Part shown: positions 23,152-36,280 of the stretch, piece after piece
Layout of the letters: each line of letters begins with the position of its first letter
Numbering within the stretch: position 1 is the first letter of the stretch
Source of the DNA: Lunularia cruciata
Taxonomy: Eukaryota > Streptophyta > Marchantiopsida > Lunulariales > Lunulariaceae
Direction of reading: 5' to 3'
DNA length: 64,000 nt
Assembly (NCBI GenBank): GCA_948567375.1
Contig: OX419762.1
Coordinates: 8,004,001-8,068,000 of the forward strand
Notes under the pieces: generated by a model
Seen by the model: only the letters and a program-made list of their open reading frames with translations
Told to the model about the DNA's origin: nothing
Databases searched by the model: none
Position numbers and translations under genes: made by a program

Positions 23152-26100
23152 TATTCCCCCACTACAAGTTGGTGACATCCTCATTGCCAAGGAGTCTTCA
23201 AATGCTTAGAGTGCCACTTGAGCAGTTTGGAGATGCAAAAGAGAATCCCATGTGGCATTGTGAGGAGGACACCCTTTCAAAAGGACCTTATATCCCCTAT
23301 GTTATTGGGAGCCATGTTGGATGTTATAATGTGCAAGTATACAATCAACTTTGTATTCCTCATGATTGTTGATATGAATGGGAGGAGGAGGAGGCTGGAC
23401 ACAAGTAGAAAAGGAAGATGGATAAGAACCAAAGTGTTGTAACTTTAAAACATGGAAGATAGGATGGATTTTTATATGACTAGATAAGGCAATAAGCAAC
23501 TATAGAAATTATCTAAGTAACATCAAATGGACCTATCCAATTAAAAGTAAGTTTAAAAGCTTATCTATCAAGCAAGAGGGGAAGGTTATTGGAAGAGTAT
23601 AACTGATCACCTTGTTGAAAGGTGAGATTGTGATGATGCTAGTCAATATATTGCTATTGCTGATTTTGAGCAAAAAAGAAGATGAAACTTAACTTTGTGT
23701 AAGTATTAAGATAACATGGACAAGAGAGTGGAAAGTATGAGGAGAATGAGATGGCAAAGGAGAAACAAAGGAATCTAGAACAAGTGTGTCTTGCTCAAAA
23801 TTAAAGAAGAAGGAAGAGAAAAAAGTGCTTGCTTGTTTGGAATTATTGTTGGTAAACATAGTAGCCGCAAGACAAGTATCACAATTGGTATGGTGAATGT
23901 TGAAAAAAGCATAAAGTATATCCTCCAAGGTACAATTTGAGTGTTTAGTTTGTCTATCAATTTGAGGATGATAGGCCATAGATAAAGCAAGCTTGGTGTT
24001 TAGTAGCTTGAAGAGTGCTTGCCAAAATTTACTAATGAATTGAGGATCATGGTTGGATATGAGAACATGGAACATCCAATGATGCTTGAAGATATGGTTG
24101 AAGTAGATCTTGGCCAACATTGGAGCATCCATTGTATCAAAGGTAGGTGCCAAATAATTTTCTTGTTGAGCTTGTCAGCAACCACCATGATCATTGTATG
24201 ACCTTGGTTTGTCTTTGGCAAGGATCAAATGAGATCTAAGCTCCTATTGAGTAGATGGATAAAAGTGGTTGAAGTAGTCTACTTGGTTTTTGGTTGTTGG
24301 CTTTGTTGCATTGGCAACTCTCACAAGATTGGACAAAGTCTTGAACTTCACATGCCATGTTTAGCCACTACCATTGTTGTTGTAGAGTACTCAAGGTCTT
24401 GTCTACCCCCATATGTCTTGCAATTGGTCAGTCATATGCCTCTTGAAGTTGCACCAAGCAAAGATCTCCCATAGTTGGAACATAAATGTGGTTCTTGCAA
24501 TATAAAAGCTCATCTTTGATTGAAATGTGTTGTACTCCTTGTCATGTATTGCAAGACAACTTTGCACAAGAAGAAGGGTTCATATTGTAAAGCAAGTTTG
24601 AACTCTATGTGTATCTTTGAGTTGATCTACACTATAGTGATTGCTATCATCATTGGAGATTTGAGAAGAAGCTTCAAGTCAGGTAATCATGATAATGCAT
24701 CAAGAATAATGTGGAACTTGTAGAGTTTACACTCAAGCTTAATATAAAAGAACTATAGTTATTCTTCCCATCAATAATGCCAAATTTTCATGTGCTCTAA
24801 ATATAAGGTCTGCAAGAAGGGTTTGTGATTGGTGCACTTTATCACTTATTTCTCCCAAGAGATAATGTTACAACACTTTTGTTGCATACATCATTGAAAA
24901 TTGTTCTTGATCTCAAGCGGAGTAATTCCTCTTTGTGACATTTAGTCATCAAGAAACAAAAGCTATGGGATGCAATTCATTTGGGAATACTTGTTGCAAC
25001 ATAGTCCTAGTTGCAAAGTTAAAAGTATCAAAATCAACCACATATGATTGGAGGATTGGTCAGATACTATATTTTTTAGCTTCTTGAATGCCACTTCTTG
25101 CTTAGTGTTCCACTCAAACCTTATTGATTTTCCCAACATGTCAATTAAATGTGCAAAATAATAGATGAATTTTTGGTAATAGCTCACCAATCCATCGAAT
25201 CCCCAAACTTTCATAACATCCTTAAGAGTAGGTTAATCAATAATGGCCTTGATTTTCTCCTCTTCCATCTCAACTTCCTCCACTAAAATCTTATGGCCCA
25301 AGAAGGTAACTTCCTTTTGCCCAAAGGTGCACTTGGACTTCTTGCAATACAACTTCCATTGTTGTAGTCTTCCCAAGACTTTGCTAATGTGGTTCTTTTG
25401 TTTTGCATCTGTCTTATTAAAGATCAAAATATCATCCAAAAAAACTACCACATATCAATCCAATAGCTCTAACACCCAATGAATTTGATACATGAAGATT
25501 GTTGGAGCATTCATGATCCCGAAAGGTAAAACTATCCACTAAAAATGCCCATACCTTATACAAAAGATAATCTTTTGTACATCTACTCCAAAAGGCAATT
25601 TGACGATCCAACTTTGAGAAGTATCAAGCTCAACTTAATTGATCCAACAAGTGATCAATTGGGTGCAAAGGATATGCATTTTTCACAATTTGTTCATTGA
25701 GACTATGATAGTCAATATAGAAGTGAAGTCTTCCATTGTTCCTTGGGACAAATAATACCGGTGCTCCCCAAGGAGATGTATTACGTCATATGAAATCTTT
25801 CTCTAACAATGGTTAGTGTTATTCAAAGCTCCTCTAACTCCTTCATAAGATCATCAAACTCTTAAACTATATTATCAACCATTGCTTGATGAGGCTTTTG
25901 ATCCTCATCAAATTCTCCTTGTGTAATATAGGTTTGATACACATTGCAAAAACAAGAATATATCTCTCCAAAGCTTGCTCTACAATTTTTATTTTGAAAA
26001 AATTCTCATCTTGAGACTAATTATTATATTTATTCATTCTAGGTCTTTTACTCAAAGGTGCTAGACAATCTAATTGGTAATTCCTACCTTGGTGGTGTAC

Positions 26101-27673
26101 TTAAATTTGTCATTAGGCCCAATCAAATAGAAATTTATCATGTTCAAGCCAAGGAAGACCTAGAATGATATCATAGTATAGATGAGCTATTATAAATCTG
26201 ATACACTCTGAATACTCCCTCCTAATCTTGAATACAATAAGATGTGAAGTATTGAATGTGAAACTCTTCTTATTATCCACCATCATCAATATACTACCCA
26301 ATACCGGTTTGAAGGAATACATAATTCCTTTGCTAATTACATGGACATCTAAATTTTCAAAATCTTAGAATCAACCAAATTCTATAACCATAATCATATA
26401 TTATACCTTGCAAGTGAATCAAACTTTCACTAATTGAATGTTCAATCCCATTGGAACTAATAAGGTTTCCAATAAATGGCTTAATATCTTCTATAGTAAC
26501 TCTTTGTTTCCTTGATCATTATGCTCAAAAACTTTATTTTGAACATTGGTAAAGGTATTCCTTTCTTAGTTGTACATTTGGCAATGTGATGTCCAATTTG
26601 GCAACAATAAAAACAACAAACATTTTGTTGCAATCTTTTTCAATCTGCAATGCCAAAGGATATCCATTGAATGGCATCAATCTCCATTGATGTTGGCTCC
26701 TGTAGTTGTGTGTGGTGTGGTTATAGGTTCTATGAATGCTTAGGTCAAGACCAAGTTGTAGTAACTAAGGAATCAAAGCATTCAATCAATTGCATGGCTT
26801 CTTCTGAATGTTTGGGCTCACTCATGGTTACTTTAATTTGATGTTTGATTTCAAGCCATTGATAAATCAATCTAGAGCTTCACCTTATAGCATTTTTATA
26901 ATTTAATTTATGGTGTTTAAAAACTACATGATGTAGTTCCTCATAGAACCAATCTATTTTAGTTTTGCCAATCTATCTCATGCAGGCGGTTCATGCAACA
27001 TTCACCGCTTGGTATCTCTCAATTATTGTGCTCTTGCATTCTTCCCATATAGAGATTGGAGAAATAAATTGCCATTGAGCTTGCTCCAGCCAAAATTTCT
27101 ACCAAATCTTGGCCACTCCATCTACTTGGTTTGAGGCCAAGAAGATCTATCTTCATTCATCCATAATATTTGTGACTTCAAAATAATATTTACAATCAAA
27201 CATAAAATTCTCTAGTACACTTGGTAGATTCTTATTGCCAAATGCTTTTTGCTTTGGAAATCAGACTCACTCTTCTCCTTCTTGAAACACTACACTTTCA
27301 ATCTACTCTTGTTGTAGAGTATCACAATCTCTCTCTTCTAACAATTGAGTAAGGTGTTTGATATGTTGTTGCATAGCAATGATAGATTCAAGCATCACCA
27401 CCATGATTACTACTCTACCAAACTATCAACTTGGAATTATCTAATTTAACACATAGAGGTAGCATATCCATCTATCCTCATAAGTTCTAGTTGGCATAAT
27501 CAATGGTTCATCAAGCAAGGTGATTGCATTCAAAAAGTTCTAGCAAAAGTGTGAGATGATGAACTATGTGAAATGATACTTTGGTAATACATGGAAAAAA
27601 AATCCTAATGGTTTGCAGGAATGGATTTGGTGGTCTACTGATTCTATTCATCCCATTCTTGCTCTAACATGAA

Positions 27674-28036
27674 TGTAAAAGACCAAGAAGAGAAATAAGA
27701 GATTGGAGGACAAGAGTGGAAGATCATATTGGAACTCTCAAGTGAGAGAAACTCCAAATGCCTAGCATAAGCTTGGACTTTGGTATTTATAGGGAAACAT
27801 ACAAGGCTCTTGGGAAGCTTCCTTCTAAAAACCACCTTTTTGGAATGCAAGCTAAGCTAACAAAGAAGCTTCCTCTTAGGAACTACCTACTTGGCATACA
27901 CTTACTTGATACTTTGAAGTTAGGCTCTAGAAGCTTCCTAGATGCTTTTAGAACATTCTTAGAGTTTCTTGGCTAATTTGGAAAATTTGCTAACTCATTA
28001 GTCTACTAACTTATCTACTAACTCCATATTATTACA
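27674..28036 (-). repeat. 5' LTR of the minus-strand chromovirus
   Basis: About 363 bp, shorter than the 423-bp partner. It begins in the minus sense with TGTAATAATATGGAGT and is followed at 28037-28041 by TCTAT. It keeps two-unit heat-shock modules at 27930-27937 and 27951-27958. Confidence 0.8.
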
Positions 28037-28041
28037 TCTAT

Positions 28042-28875
28042 ATTCCATGTAAGTTTATGGTACATGTCACTCTAAGGCATCATGAGATATGAGATAGTCC
28101 TCATAAAAATAGGACTACAGCATCTCCTCTCTCAAGAATGCATCTCATGGTGGCTAAATGCTTACGCTAAAGATCATAAGGGTCATAGCTATAATCTCTC
28201 AACCTGCTTGTGCTCCACTCCTCAAGGAATTGAATATCAAGAAGTGTGGAAGCTCTAAATCTATCTAAAGGTGTTACAAAAAGCTGAATAATGATGTATA
28301 TGAAGTACAAAGAATAGCAATTGGAAAAAACCTAGGAGGATGTATAGCTCCATGAGTATTGTTCCTAGAATAAGGAAGAGCATCACTATCCATGCATAAT
28401 ATATCTTAGATGAATAAACCCAATGATGGAAATGTACCATATGATCTAATTATGAAACCTCTATACTCATCAAAACATCCATCTCTCTCAACAAGGCATG
28501 CCATCACACATGAACTGGTTTGTACTCTACCTTGTAGGTGACCAAGCGCCTACATAGAATGAAAAGGAACCTCCACCTCATGCTTTGAACCTTTGGTCCG
28601 TATGCTTACCTCAAAGTGTGTGATATAATACTCTATAAACTCTATGATGCTTAGCTATAGGATATACCATAAAGCACTACTCATTGCATAGTAGTACCTT
28701 ATTCTCCTCATGGTCTCGGCATACCTCTCCAAGAAATGAGGTCTAGAACAAATTCTCACTTCTACTATACAATTCACATCTAATACTAGAATCCTCCTCC
28801 TCAAATCAGAGTGGAAAATGATGCATGGTATAAATACTCTAGATAAGCTAATCCTCTCTCAACTACATGAGTCTC
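28042..28875 (-). pseudogene. Diverged second copy of the family X third block
   Basis: Read on the minus strand, about 28520 down to 28300 matches the block at 14742-15146: MACL, then an RG...RSY motif, a hydrophobic SL..L segment, DSDALPYSRN, then GAIHPPRFFP. Shared order and spacing over about 65 residues make homology likely although I could only compare by eye. It lies between the chromovirus ending at 28036 and an LTR starting at 28876, so it is a piece of the bed into which both inserted. The coil-coding sequence at 62860-64000, on the same strand, is plausibly the other end of the same unit. Decayed. Confidence 0.45.
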
Positions 28876-29481
28876 TATAATACCATTAGCTGGACATATT
28901 ATCTATAGGTGGAAATTGGTTTGGTAATATTTAGAGGGATGTCATATATGATGGACTAAGTTGATCAGATAGAGATATCAGCAAAAGAGTACTTCCACTA
29001 ATAGGGTGAAGGCCAAGAACACCCTAAAAACTTCAAAGCCAATTTGGAGGTCTAAACAAATGAATTAGACCTCAAGAAATGAACCATTTACCCTCTTCTT
29101 CCATGGAGAATGCATTTCCTTCTCCCCCACTCCACTTATTTGTCTCATCAAGAGCTTTCCAATAATACCTCATCCATGCTATTTTGAGCTTCCTATAGGA
29201 AAATTCCCCCAAATATTCCCTTTGGTCAAACTTGTTTGACCAACCAAATAAGACAAGGATCAACCTATCACCAATCTATACAATAAATCTAAGGGTGTAG
29301 TTTATTGACATATCATCAATCCATGTATCTGATCTAAGGATAGAGCTCCCTTTGAATAGATCATCTTTGCTATATGATAAAGACAATGTGCTCTTTTGGA
29401 GCATTGGAGTATTGAGGGATGAAGCCATATGTATCTCTTGTATTTCTTATCTATGTTTCTCTTCACCTATCCTTATAATAT
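28876..29481 (+). repeat. LTR of the TGTAATACC chromovirus family (copy 1)
   Basis: About 606 bp, starting at an altered TGTAATACC end. It shares long stretches with 29685-30230, with 57105-57696, and (inverted) with 57697-58439 and 62640-62859. The sequence after its end, ACAAGAGCTATTGAG, resembles a decayed initiator-Met primer site, so this is probably a 5' LTR with a short piece of internal sequence to 29684. Confidence 0.7.
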
Positions 29482-29684
29482 TATAACAAGAGCTATTGAG
29501 ATTTAGTAATTTTGAGGGAAGAAAACATTATGCAATCAATAGATTGGAGGAATTTCAAAGAAAGGATGGAATGGATGCTCTTGGAGGACATTTTACTTCA
29601 CCCCACTTCCTATTCTTGAACCCATTCTACATCAAGATTATATACATCCAACGTGAGCAAGTGAAAATATATCTCATTTACCAT

Positions 29685-30230
29685 TTGTGATACCATTAGC
29701 TAGACATAATATCTAGAGGTGGAAATTGGTTTGTTAATATTTAGAAGGATGTTATATATGATGGTATAAATAGATAATTATCACCAAAATAATACTTCCA
29801 TTAATAAGGTAGAGGCTAAAAATACCATGAAAACTTTAGTGCCAATTTTGGAAGCCTAAATGGATAAATTAGACCTTGGAAATCAAAGGGTCCCCCGCCA
29901 TTGTAGAGAAAAAGGTGTTACCTTCTCCTCTTTTATTTATCTTGTTGAGAGTTTTCCAATGGTACCTCATCCATGTGGTTTGAGCTTCCTACAAAAATAT
30001 ACCCCAAAAATTCACTCCAATCAAACTTGTTTGACCAACAAGATAAGACAAGGATTGACATATCACCAATCCATGCAACTAATCTAGGGTAGAGCTTGCT
30101 CACATATCACCAATCCATGTATTTGATCCAAGGGTGGAGATAACGTTGAGGGGATCCTTTTAACTATATAATAAAAACAAGGTATTGAATGTTGAAACAT
30201 TCTGTTTTTCTTGGAGGTTCTTGTATCCTT
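29685..30230 (+). repeat. LTR of the TGTAATACC family (copy 2), truncated
   Basis: Starts TGTGATACCATTAGC and runs parallel to copy 1 for about 545 bp, then stops at the fragment of another LTR at 30231. It may be the 5' LTR of the plus-strand element whose 3' end is at 55072-57696, or a separate insertion. Confidence 0.65.
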
Positions 30231-30401
30231 GTATGCTAGAAGTTTCCTTCTAGAAGCTATTTACTTAAGGTGCAAGCTAAGCTAACTGGGAAGCTTCCCC
30301 AAGAAGCTTCCTAGATACTTCCAGAATATTCTAGGCTAATTTGTCTTATGTGCTACTTTGTGAGCCTGACTGACTTTGTCACTAAACTCCATATTGTTAC
30401 A
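30231..30401 (-). repeat. LTR fragment of the element-B family
   Basis: The outer (U3) part of a minus-strand B-family LTR. Its terminus CCATATTGTTACA at 30401 abuts element C's LTR, and its other side is lost. It holds TTCTAGAA (30248-30255), GAAGCTTC (30290-30297 and 30303-30310) and a perfect three-unit heat-shock element TTCCAGAATATTC (30319-30331). It looks like the scar of an insertion into C's LTR followed by a deletion. Confidence 0.7.
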
Positions 30402-30711
30402 CATGGCTATCCTTGGACTATAAAAGAATCCAAAACAAAAAGACTTGCGGGCCCAAGAGTTCTCAACTCTTTCCTCAAAGCTAAACACATAGGAATAATA
30501 CCCAGTCAATGCACTAGAAATCAAAATAGTGATTCTCATAGTTTCTACTTCCTCTAAAGTAAGGTCTCCTCTATCTTAGCTATGACTAACTTTAGCTAAT
30601 CATGAATAATGTAGAACCATCCTTTATCTCTATATAAATAATATCTCTCAAATACTAGTAATACTAAATTAAATATCACAATACCACATACATGCACAAA
30701 TGAATGTTACA
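30402..30711 (-). repeat. Truncated 3' LTR of element C
   Basis: About 310 of the expected roughly 690 bp, matching the first part of the element A LTR (ending GTTACA at 30711 as the inverted TGTAAC terminus). The inner part was lost where the B-family LTR fragment abuts. Confidence 0.8.
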
Positions 30712-30730
30712 TTTACCCCCGGATTAAGTT

Positions 30731-30752
30731 TTCACTTTGTACTCAAAGTGAA
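30731..30752 (-). other. Conserved hairpin between pol and 3' LTR (element C copy)
   Basis: A 9-bp perfect stem TTCACTTTG/CAAAGTGAA around a 4-nt loop. The same stem occurs at the same place in element A (41847-41868), and only a loop base differs. Confidence 0.65.
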
Positions 30753-33493
30753 GGTCTCTCTACTTTCTATGATACATCTTCAACTTATCATGGTTAATCC
30801 TATCAAAGTGTCTTCCTCCCAACTCCTTGAGATCATAGGTGTAATTCACCCACACCTTCTCCACTAAGAAAGGTCAAAAGTACTTAAGAAAAAACTTCTT
30901 TTGCACTCTCTTGAATGCAATAGAATTGAAAAACATTACCCAATCACCTTCTTTAAAAGGCTCTACCTTCTTCTTGCCTTGCCTCTTATCATAGATCTCC
31001 TTTTGTTTCCTTTGGGCTTGCTCCACTCAAACCATAACAACTACTCTTGCCTCTTCCAATTCCATGAGGTGATCCTTCCTCAACTTCTCTACGTCACCTC
31101 CTTGTGCTTTCTTCAATCTCCTATGAATGCTTTGGATGGTAAAGTGAATAGATAAGGTAGACTCAATACCATATACCAATTGAAATGGAGAATATCCAGT
31201 GGAAGTCTTCATGGTTGTCCTATATTCCCACAAAATTGCATGAATCCTCTTGTCCCAATGATGTTTAGTGCACTCCATTTCTGCATATTTGGCCAACATC
31301 ATGCACAAGGTCTGATTGGTTCTCTCTACCAAGCCATTGGAATTTGGCTTATAGGATGTAGTTACTCTATGTGTGATAGAGAAATATCATAGCATGGCTG
31401 TAGTAATGCTTCCTGTAAACTCTCCTCTATCACAAACCAACTCCAAAGGGCATCCAAACCTAGTGATAATAATGTATTCATAAAGAAATCTCCCCACTTC
31501 ATCTTCATTCTTGTCCCTCAATGGTCTAGCCTCAACCCACTTGGTAAGATAATCAGCAACTACCACAATATACAAATTGTTCCTTGGGGTTCTATTAAGA
31601 GGACCTACAAAATCAATTCCCCACTTCTCAAAAGGTCCTAGCAATGGAGTTGATCTAAGTGGTGGAGTGGAAGTAGACTTTCTAGTAAAAGCTTGACAAA
31701 CATGACAAGATTTGCAAAATTCAAGACAATCCTTGAAAATCCATCTCCAATGGTAATCTGGATCTAGAATCTTGAAAGCAATCACCTTTCTTGCAAAGTG
31801 TCCTCCACACACTAAACCTTCATGAAACTCCTTTATGAATAGGATAGACTCTTCCTTACCCACTGCTCTTTGAAGTAGACCATCTGCTCCTTGGTGAAAA
31901 AGAATATCCTCCACCATTCTGTAAGGTCTAGATCTTGCTGCAAGGGCCTTCTTCTCCCTAGCATGCATCCCTTCTGGATAGTTACCTCTTGTCACAAAAT
32001 CCATAATCTCCTTGTACTCCACTAGAACCTCTTGAGTGATTGAGATTGTCATGAGCTCCTCATTCAAGAAGGAATCATCCACAAGCTCATCTCCATCATG
32101 ATCATAGGCCCTAGATAACAAATCTGCATTTGCATGTTTCCTCCTTGGCATATCCTCAATGGTGTAGTCATACTCTAACAAGAGTATCATCCATCTTGCT
32201 AGTCTTTCTTCCACATGAGGCTTGTTAAAGATGTACTTCAAAGCCTTGTGATCTATGGCAATGGTAGCTTTCCCTTTGATAAGGTATTATCTAAATTTTT
32301 TGAGACCAAAGATCGCTGCCAACCCTTCTCTCTCCATGACAAAGTAGTTCTTTTCTGTTGGAACCATCTACCTACTAGCATAAAATATTGGATGATCATG
32401 TCTATCTTGGTCTAATTGACTAAAAGTGCATCCTATAGCTACATTAGAAGCAATAGTGTAGAGGATGAAAGGCTTATTCCAATCACGTTTAGCAAGAATT
32501 AGAGCTACAATAATGGATTGCTTGAGCTCTTCAAAAGCTTTGAGAGCCTCTTTGTCTTCCAAAATCACCATGTAATTTATACCCTTCTTCATGTAGATGG
32601 TCAATGCATAAGCCTTGTTGGAAAATGAGAAGATGAACCTCCTATAATAACCAACCATCCCCAAGAATTGGCATAACTTTATCAAGCTTGAAGGAAATAG
32701 AAGGTCTGATATTTTCCTCACCTTCTCAAGATCAACTGCTATTCCATCCTTGGAGATAATGTGCTCCAAAATTAGACCTTCTTCATATCCAAAAATGCAC
32801 TTCTTTGGGCTGAGTGATGCATTGGCTTCATCCAAGCATTGCAAGACCTTGATTAGGTGCTCAAAATGCTCCTCCTTGCTCCCATAGACACAAAAGTCAT
32901 CAATGAAGTCTCTCACAAATTTCCCAATGAAAAGTTCAAATACCTTGTTCACGAACCATTGGAATGTGGCTGGAGCATTGCAAAGCCCAAAAGGCATGAC
33001 CTTGAAAGATTAAGTCTCCTAAGGTGTGGTGAATGTGGTGAGTTGTTGATGCTCTGGTGCAATCTTGATTTGGTTATATTTACTATAACCATCTCCAAAA
33101 CTATACATCTCATGACTTGCAACCTCCTCCAAGATCTCATCAATGAATGGCAATGGGTAGTAGTCATTCTTGGTAATTGCATTGAATTTCTTGTAGTCCA
33201 CACATACCTAAAGCTTACCATTCTTTCTCTTCAAAATGACAATTCGAGACAACCATTCTGAATTCTCCATCTCAAAGATAAATCCGGTCTCCTTGAGCTT
33301 ATCAATCTCCTCCTTCATAACCAAAGATATTGGTGGGCTATTGGCGGATTGGTCTTGCATGTAACTCCACCTCTATCTTGTGCTCCTCCCAGGTGACTTC
33401 TTCCAAATCCTTGTAACTAAAAGGAAACACATGGATGAACTTGTGGAAAATCTCCTCAAATTTCACATTTTCCTCCTTGGTAACATTTGAGCC

Positions 33494-33498
33494 ATACT
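33494..33498. repeat. Target-site duplication ATACT (left of element B)
   Basis: ATACT precedes the 5' LTR of B and recurs at 46969-46973 right after the 3' LTR. Both copies lie in element C sequence. Confidence 0.85.
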
Positions 33499-33923
33499 TG
33501 TAACAATATAGAGTTTAGTGACAAAGTTAGTCGGGATTACTAAGTAGCACATAAGAAAAATTAGCCTAGAATATTTGAGAAGTATCTAGGAAGCTTCTTG
33601 GGAAGCTTCTTGGCTAGCTTAGCTTGCACCTCAAGTAAGTAGCTTCTAGAAGGAAGTATCTAGAAGCTTCAAACTAGCTTAGCTTGCACGCCAAGTAGGC
33701 GGCTTCTAGAAGGAAGCTTCTTGAGAAGCTTCCTAGTTAACTTGGCTTGCACTCTAAGAAAGCGGCTTGAGGAAGCTTTTTAGAAGCTTCTCAAGGGCCT
33801 TGTTTGCTTCTTATAAATACCAAAGCCAAAGCTCATGCTAGGCATTTGGAGTTTTCCTACATTCAAGTGTCCCAATGTGAGTTTCCATTCTCCTATTTCT
33901 CTCCTCCGTCTCGGTCTTTTACA
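33499..33923 (+). repeat. 5' LTR of element B
   Basis: 425 bp, TGTAAC...TTTTACA. It carries the heat-shock array (33590-33790), then a TATA box TATAAATA at 33812-33819, then a pyrimidine-rich leader ending at the primer site. Confidence 0.9.
33590..33790. promoter_or_regulatory. Heat-shock-element array upstream of the LTR TATA box
   Basis: Within 200 bp there are eight two-unit modules: GAAGCTTC at 33590, 33602, 33663, 33713, 33725 and 33783, and TTCTAGAA at 33644 and 33704. All lie 20-220 bp before TATAAATA at 33812, the position expected of an enhancer. Known parallel: the Arabidopsis Copia element ONSEN is activated by heat through such elements in its LTR. Binding here is inferred from sequence only. 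Confidence 0.6.
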
Positions 33924-33924
33924 T

Positions 33925-33937
33925 TGGTATCAAAGCC
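33925..33937 (+). other. Primer-binding site, initiator-Met type
   Basis: TGGTATCAAAGCC lies one base after the LTR end and differs at one position from the usual plant TGGTATCAGAGCC site. Confidence 0.85.
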
Positions 33938-34752
33938 AAAATGGGATGGATGGAATTTATTGACCACCAAATCCACTTCCACCAAACCATTGGGATTTTC
34001 ATATCCAAATATTACCCAAGCACCGTTTCACCTCATGCTTTGTGAAGGATTTTCTACATATGATCACCGTGTCCGAGGAACCCTTGATACTTCCGGTTGT
34101 CACTTATGGAGAAAGGTGGACGTGCTATATCTATGTGTTAATCAATTAGATAAATTGGGAGTAGTAGGATAGAGTAGTAGTTATGGCGGAAATACCGGAC
34201 ATTATCCTTGCGATGTAGCAATAAATTGAGCACCTTACTTGATTGTTAGATGAACAAGACCAACAACAACAAGAACATATAGAGAGAGCGCCAGTCCAAG
34301 ATGGAGAAGATTGTATTCAATTTCCAAAACCCAAGGTGTTTGAAGGTAAGAATCTTCCGGGCACAATGGAGAATTTTGTGTTTGATTGCAAACGTTTCTA
34401 CAAAGCCACCAATCTTCAAGATGAACAAAAATAGATTCTCTTGGCTTCTAGCCAATTGGATGGTGTGGTAAAACTTTGGTGGCGATTCCAATTGGAGCGA
34501 GCTAAACAACAGATTGTTGCACCAATCTTGACATGGATAGAATTCAAGGATGTAATACTTGGTCGATTTCAAACTATAAATGCCACCCGAGCCGCACAAG
34601 ATAAATTGGCAAAGTTGAAGCAGATTGGCTCCGTTAGAGGCTACATCACACAATTTCAGAACATCATCATGCAAATTCCAGATATACACAAAGGAGAAGT
34701 TCTGGATTGATTTGTGCAGGGATTGAAGTCACAAACCAAATTGGAGGTGACC

Positions 34753-35444
34753 TGTAACACCCATTTGTGCATGTGTGTGGTATTGTGATATTTAGCTTGG
34801 TATTACAAGTACTTAAGAGATGTTATTTATATAGAGATAAAGGATGGTTCTATAGTAGTCATGGTTAGCTAAAGTTAGTCATAGCTAAGATAGATGGGAC
34901 CTTACTTTAGAGGAAGTAGAAAAGATGAGCACCACTATTTTGGATTTTAGTGTGTTGACTTGGTATTATTCCTAGGTGTTTGGCTTTGGGGAAAGAGTTG
35001 AGAACTCTTGGGCCCGCAAGCCTTTTTGTTTTGGATTCTTCTTTAGTCCAAGGTTAGCCCATGTGAAGGAATCCTTGCTTTAGTGGTTGGGTCAAGATAA
35101 GACCACATGCTTAGGGGAATATGCCCATGTGAATGGATATTCCTTTCTACTTTTTGACTTTACTTGACTTTTAGTCTAGTAACTTGAGTTACTACGGTAA
35201 TTAGTAACTTTGGTACGTAACTATTTCACAAGTATATAAACAAGGAGTGAGGAGGTACTCATCATCCTTTCATTTGCAACTATCTCTCTCTCATTGAGTT
35301 CTCTAGTGAGCAATGTCTTGAGTCTTGGAGTGTTAGCCTTGGAGGAGTATGATGGAGTTGGGGTTCCTTGCCTTCTTAGTCCATGGTGCGCTACCATAAT
35401 AGCCATCAGAGGTTCATCCTGAGTGAGAGACAGGCCGGCTCACA
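34753..35444 (+). repeat. 5' LTR of element A
   Basis: 692 bp from TGTAACACCC to CGGCTCACA. A TATA box TATATAAA lies at 35233-35240, followed by a CT-rich start region. It does not share the heat-shock array of the B family. Confidence 0.95.
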
Positions 35445-35448
35445 TTTT

Positions 35449-35466
35449 TGGTTCCGTTGCCGGGAC
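35449..35466 (+). other. Primer-binding site, Asp-tRNA type
   Basis: TGGTTCCGTTGCCGGGAC follows the LTR by four bases and closely resembles the TGGCGCCGTTGCCGGGGA primer site typical of Athila/Tat elements (tRNA-Asp). Confidence 0.7.
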
Positions 35467-36280
35467 CTCTCTAGAAGGCAAGATAATGTTCCGCGTCCAA
35501 TTCTACATTAGGCAGAAGGAGGCTATGAGAGCTCACTTGGAAAGAACATTAGGAGAGGAGAGGGCTGAACTTATGTTAGAGAACCAAGATCCATTTGTAT
35601 ACCCTGTAGTTCATTATGATGTCTTTGAGGTGATTTTGTACATCTTGTACACATGAGAGGAATTGGAGAGATTGTGTGAGGTGGATTGCAGATTTTGGGG
35701 ATTAAGGTGATTTTGGGCAAAATCTCAAGTTTGAGATCTGGACTTGAGATTTCTACACATGATAGCTTGGGTTATCTTTCAGTTAGCACACTTGAAATTA
35801 TTGAGAGAGCTTCTATGCGCACTGGGCTAGAATTTTTGAAAGTTGATAGGGTAAAGTGCTCCCGCAACTGCATGCTCTCTGGAAAATTGTACAGAGTCTG
35901 CCATTTCTTCAAATTTTAGTGAATTGTCCTGAAAATTTCCAAGAAAATTCAGTGCATTGTATCCTACCTGGTGCCTCAAAAATTAGAGAGAGATCATTTT
36001 TGCACAGTGCGTTATGAGTTTTTGAAGTGAGGGGGGTGGTTTTCAGACCAAATCTGAAATATGGGTGCTGAATAGAAAGGTGTCTAGGCCAAATGGCTCG
36101 ATGAAAAGATCTAAAATTTTGCAGGGAGGGACGCCCTAGAGTTGTGATCAAGTGTGGAAAATTTCAGAGGACTATGACATATTTGTTGGGAGATTTGAGT
36201 GACATTGTGAGGAAGGGTCAATTCTGCAGAGTGGAGATCTCATGCATGAGAAGTTTGAGATCAACAAAAAGCATGTTTGA

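Larger units (their letters stand above)
22729..28036 (-). mobile_element. Chromovirus (Ty3/gypsy), same family as element B, old
   Basis: A minus-strand LTR retrotransposon bounded by a TCTAT duplication. Order in the minus sense: 5' LTR 27674-28036; a degraded primer-site and gag region to about 26400; protease trace 26113-26322 (contains IILGLPWLEHDKF); reverse transcriptase about 25230-25800 (VVFLDDILIF, VTFLGHKI); RNase H about 24900-25200; integrase about 23690-24500 (AYHPQIDRQTKHSNCTLED); chromodomain trace about 23300-23400 (EEYKVDCIL); 3' LTR 22729-23151. The G-rich tract before the 3' LTR and the LTR sequence match element B at 33499-46968, so the two are one family. The LTRs contain heat-shock-element modules. 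It is clearly broken, with dozens of lesions, and far older than element A. Confidence 0.85.

Noticed and set aside
28081-28880. Copia-type polyprotein
   Set aside because: No Copia reverse transcriptase or integrase motif appears; similarity to the block at 14742-15146 explains the coding traces better.
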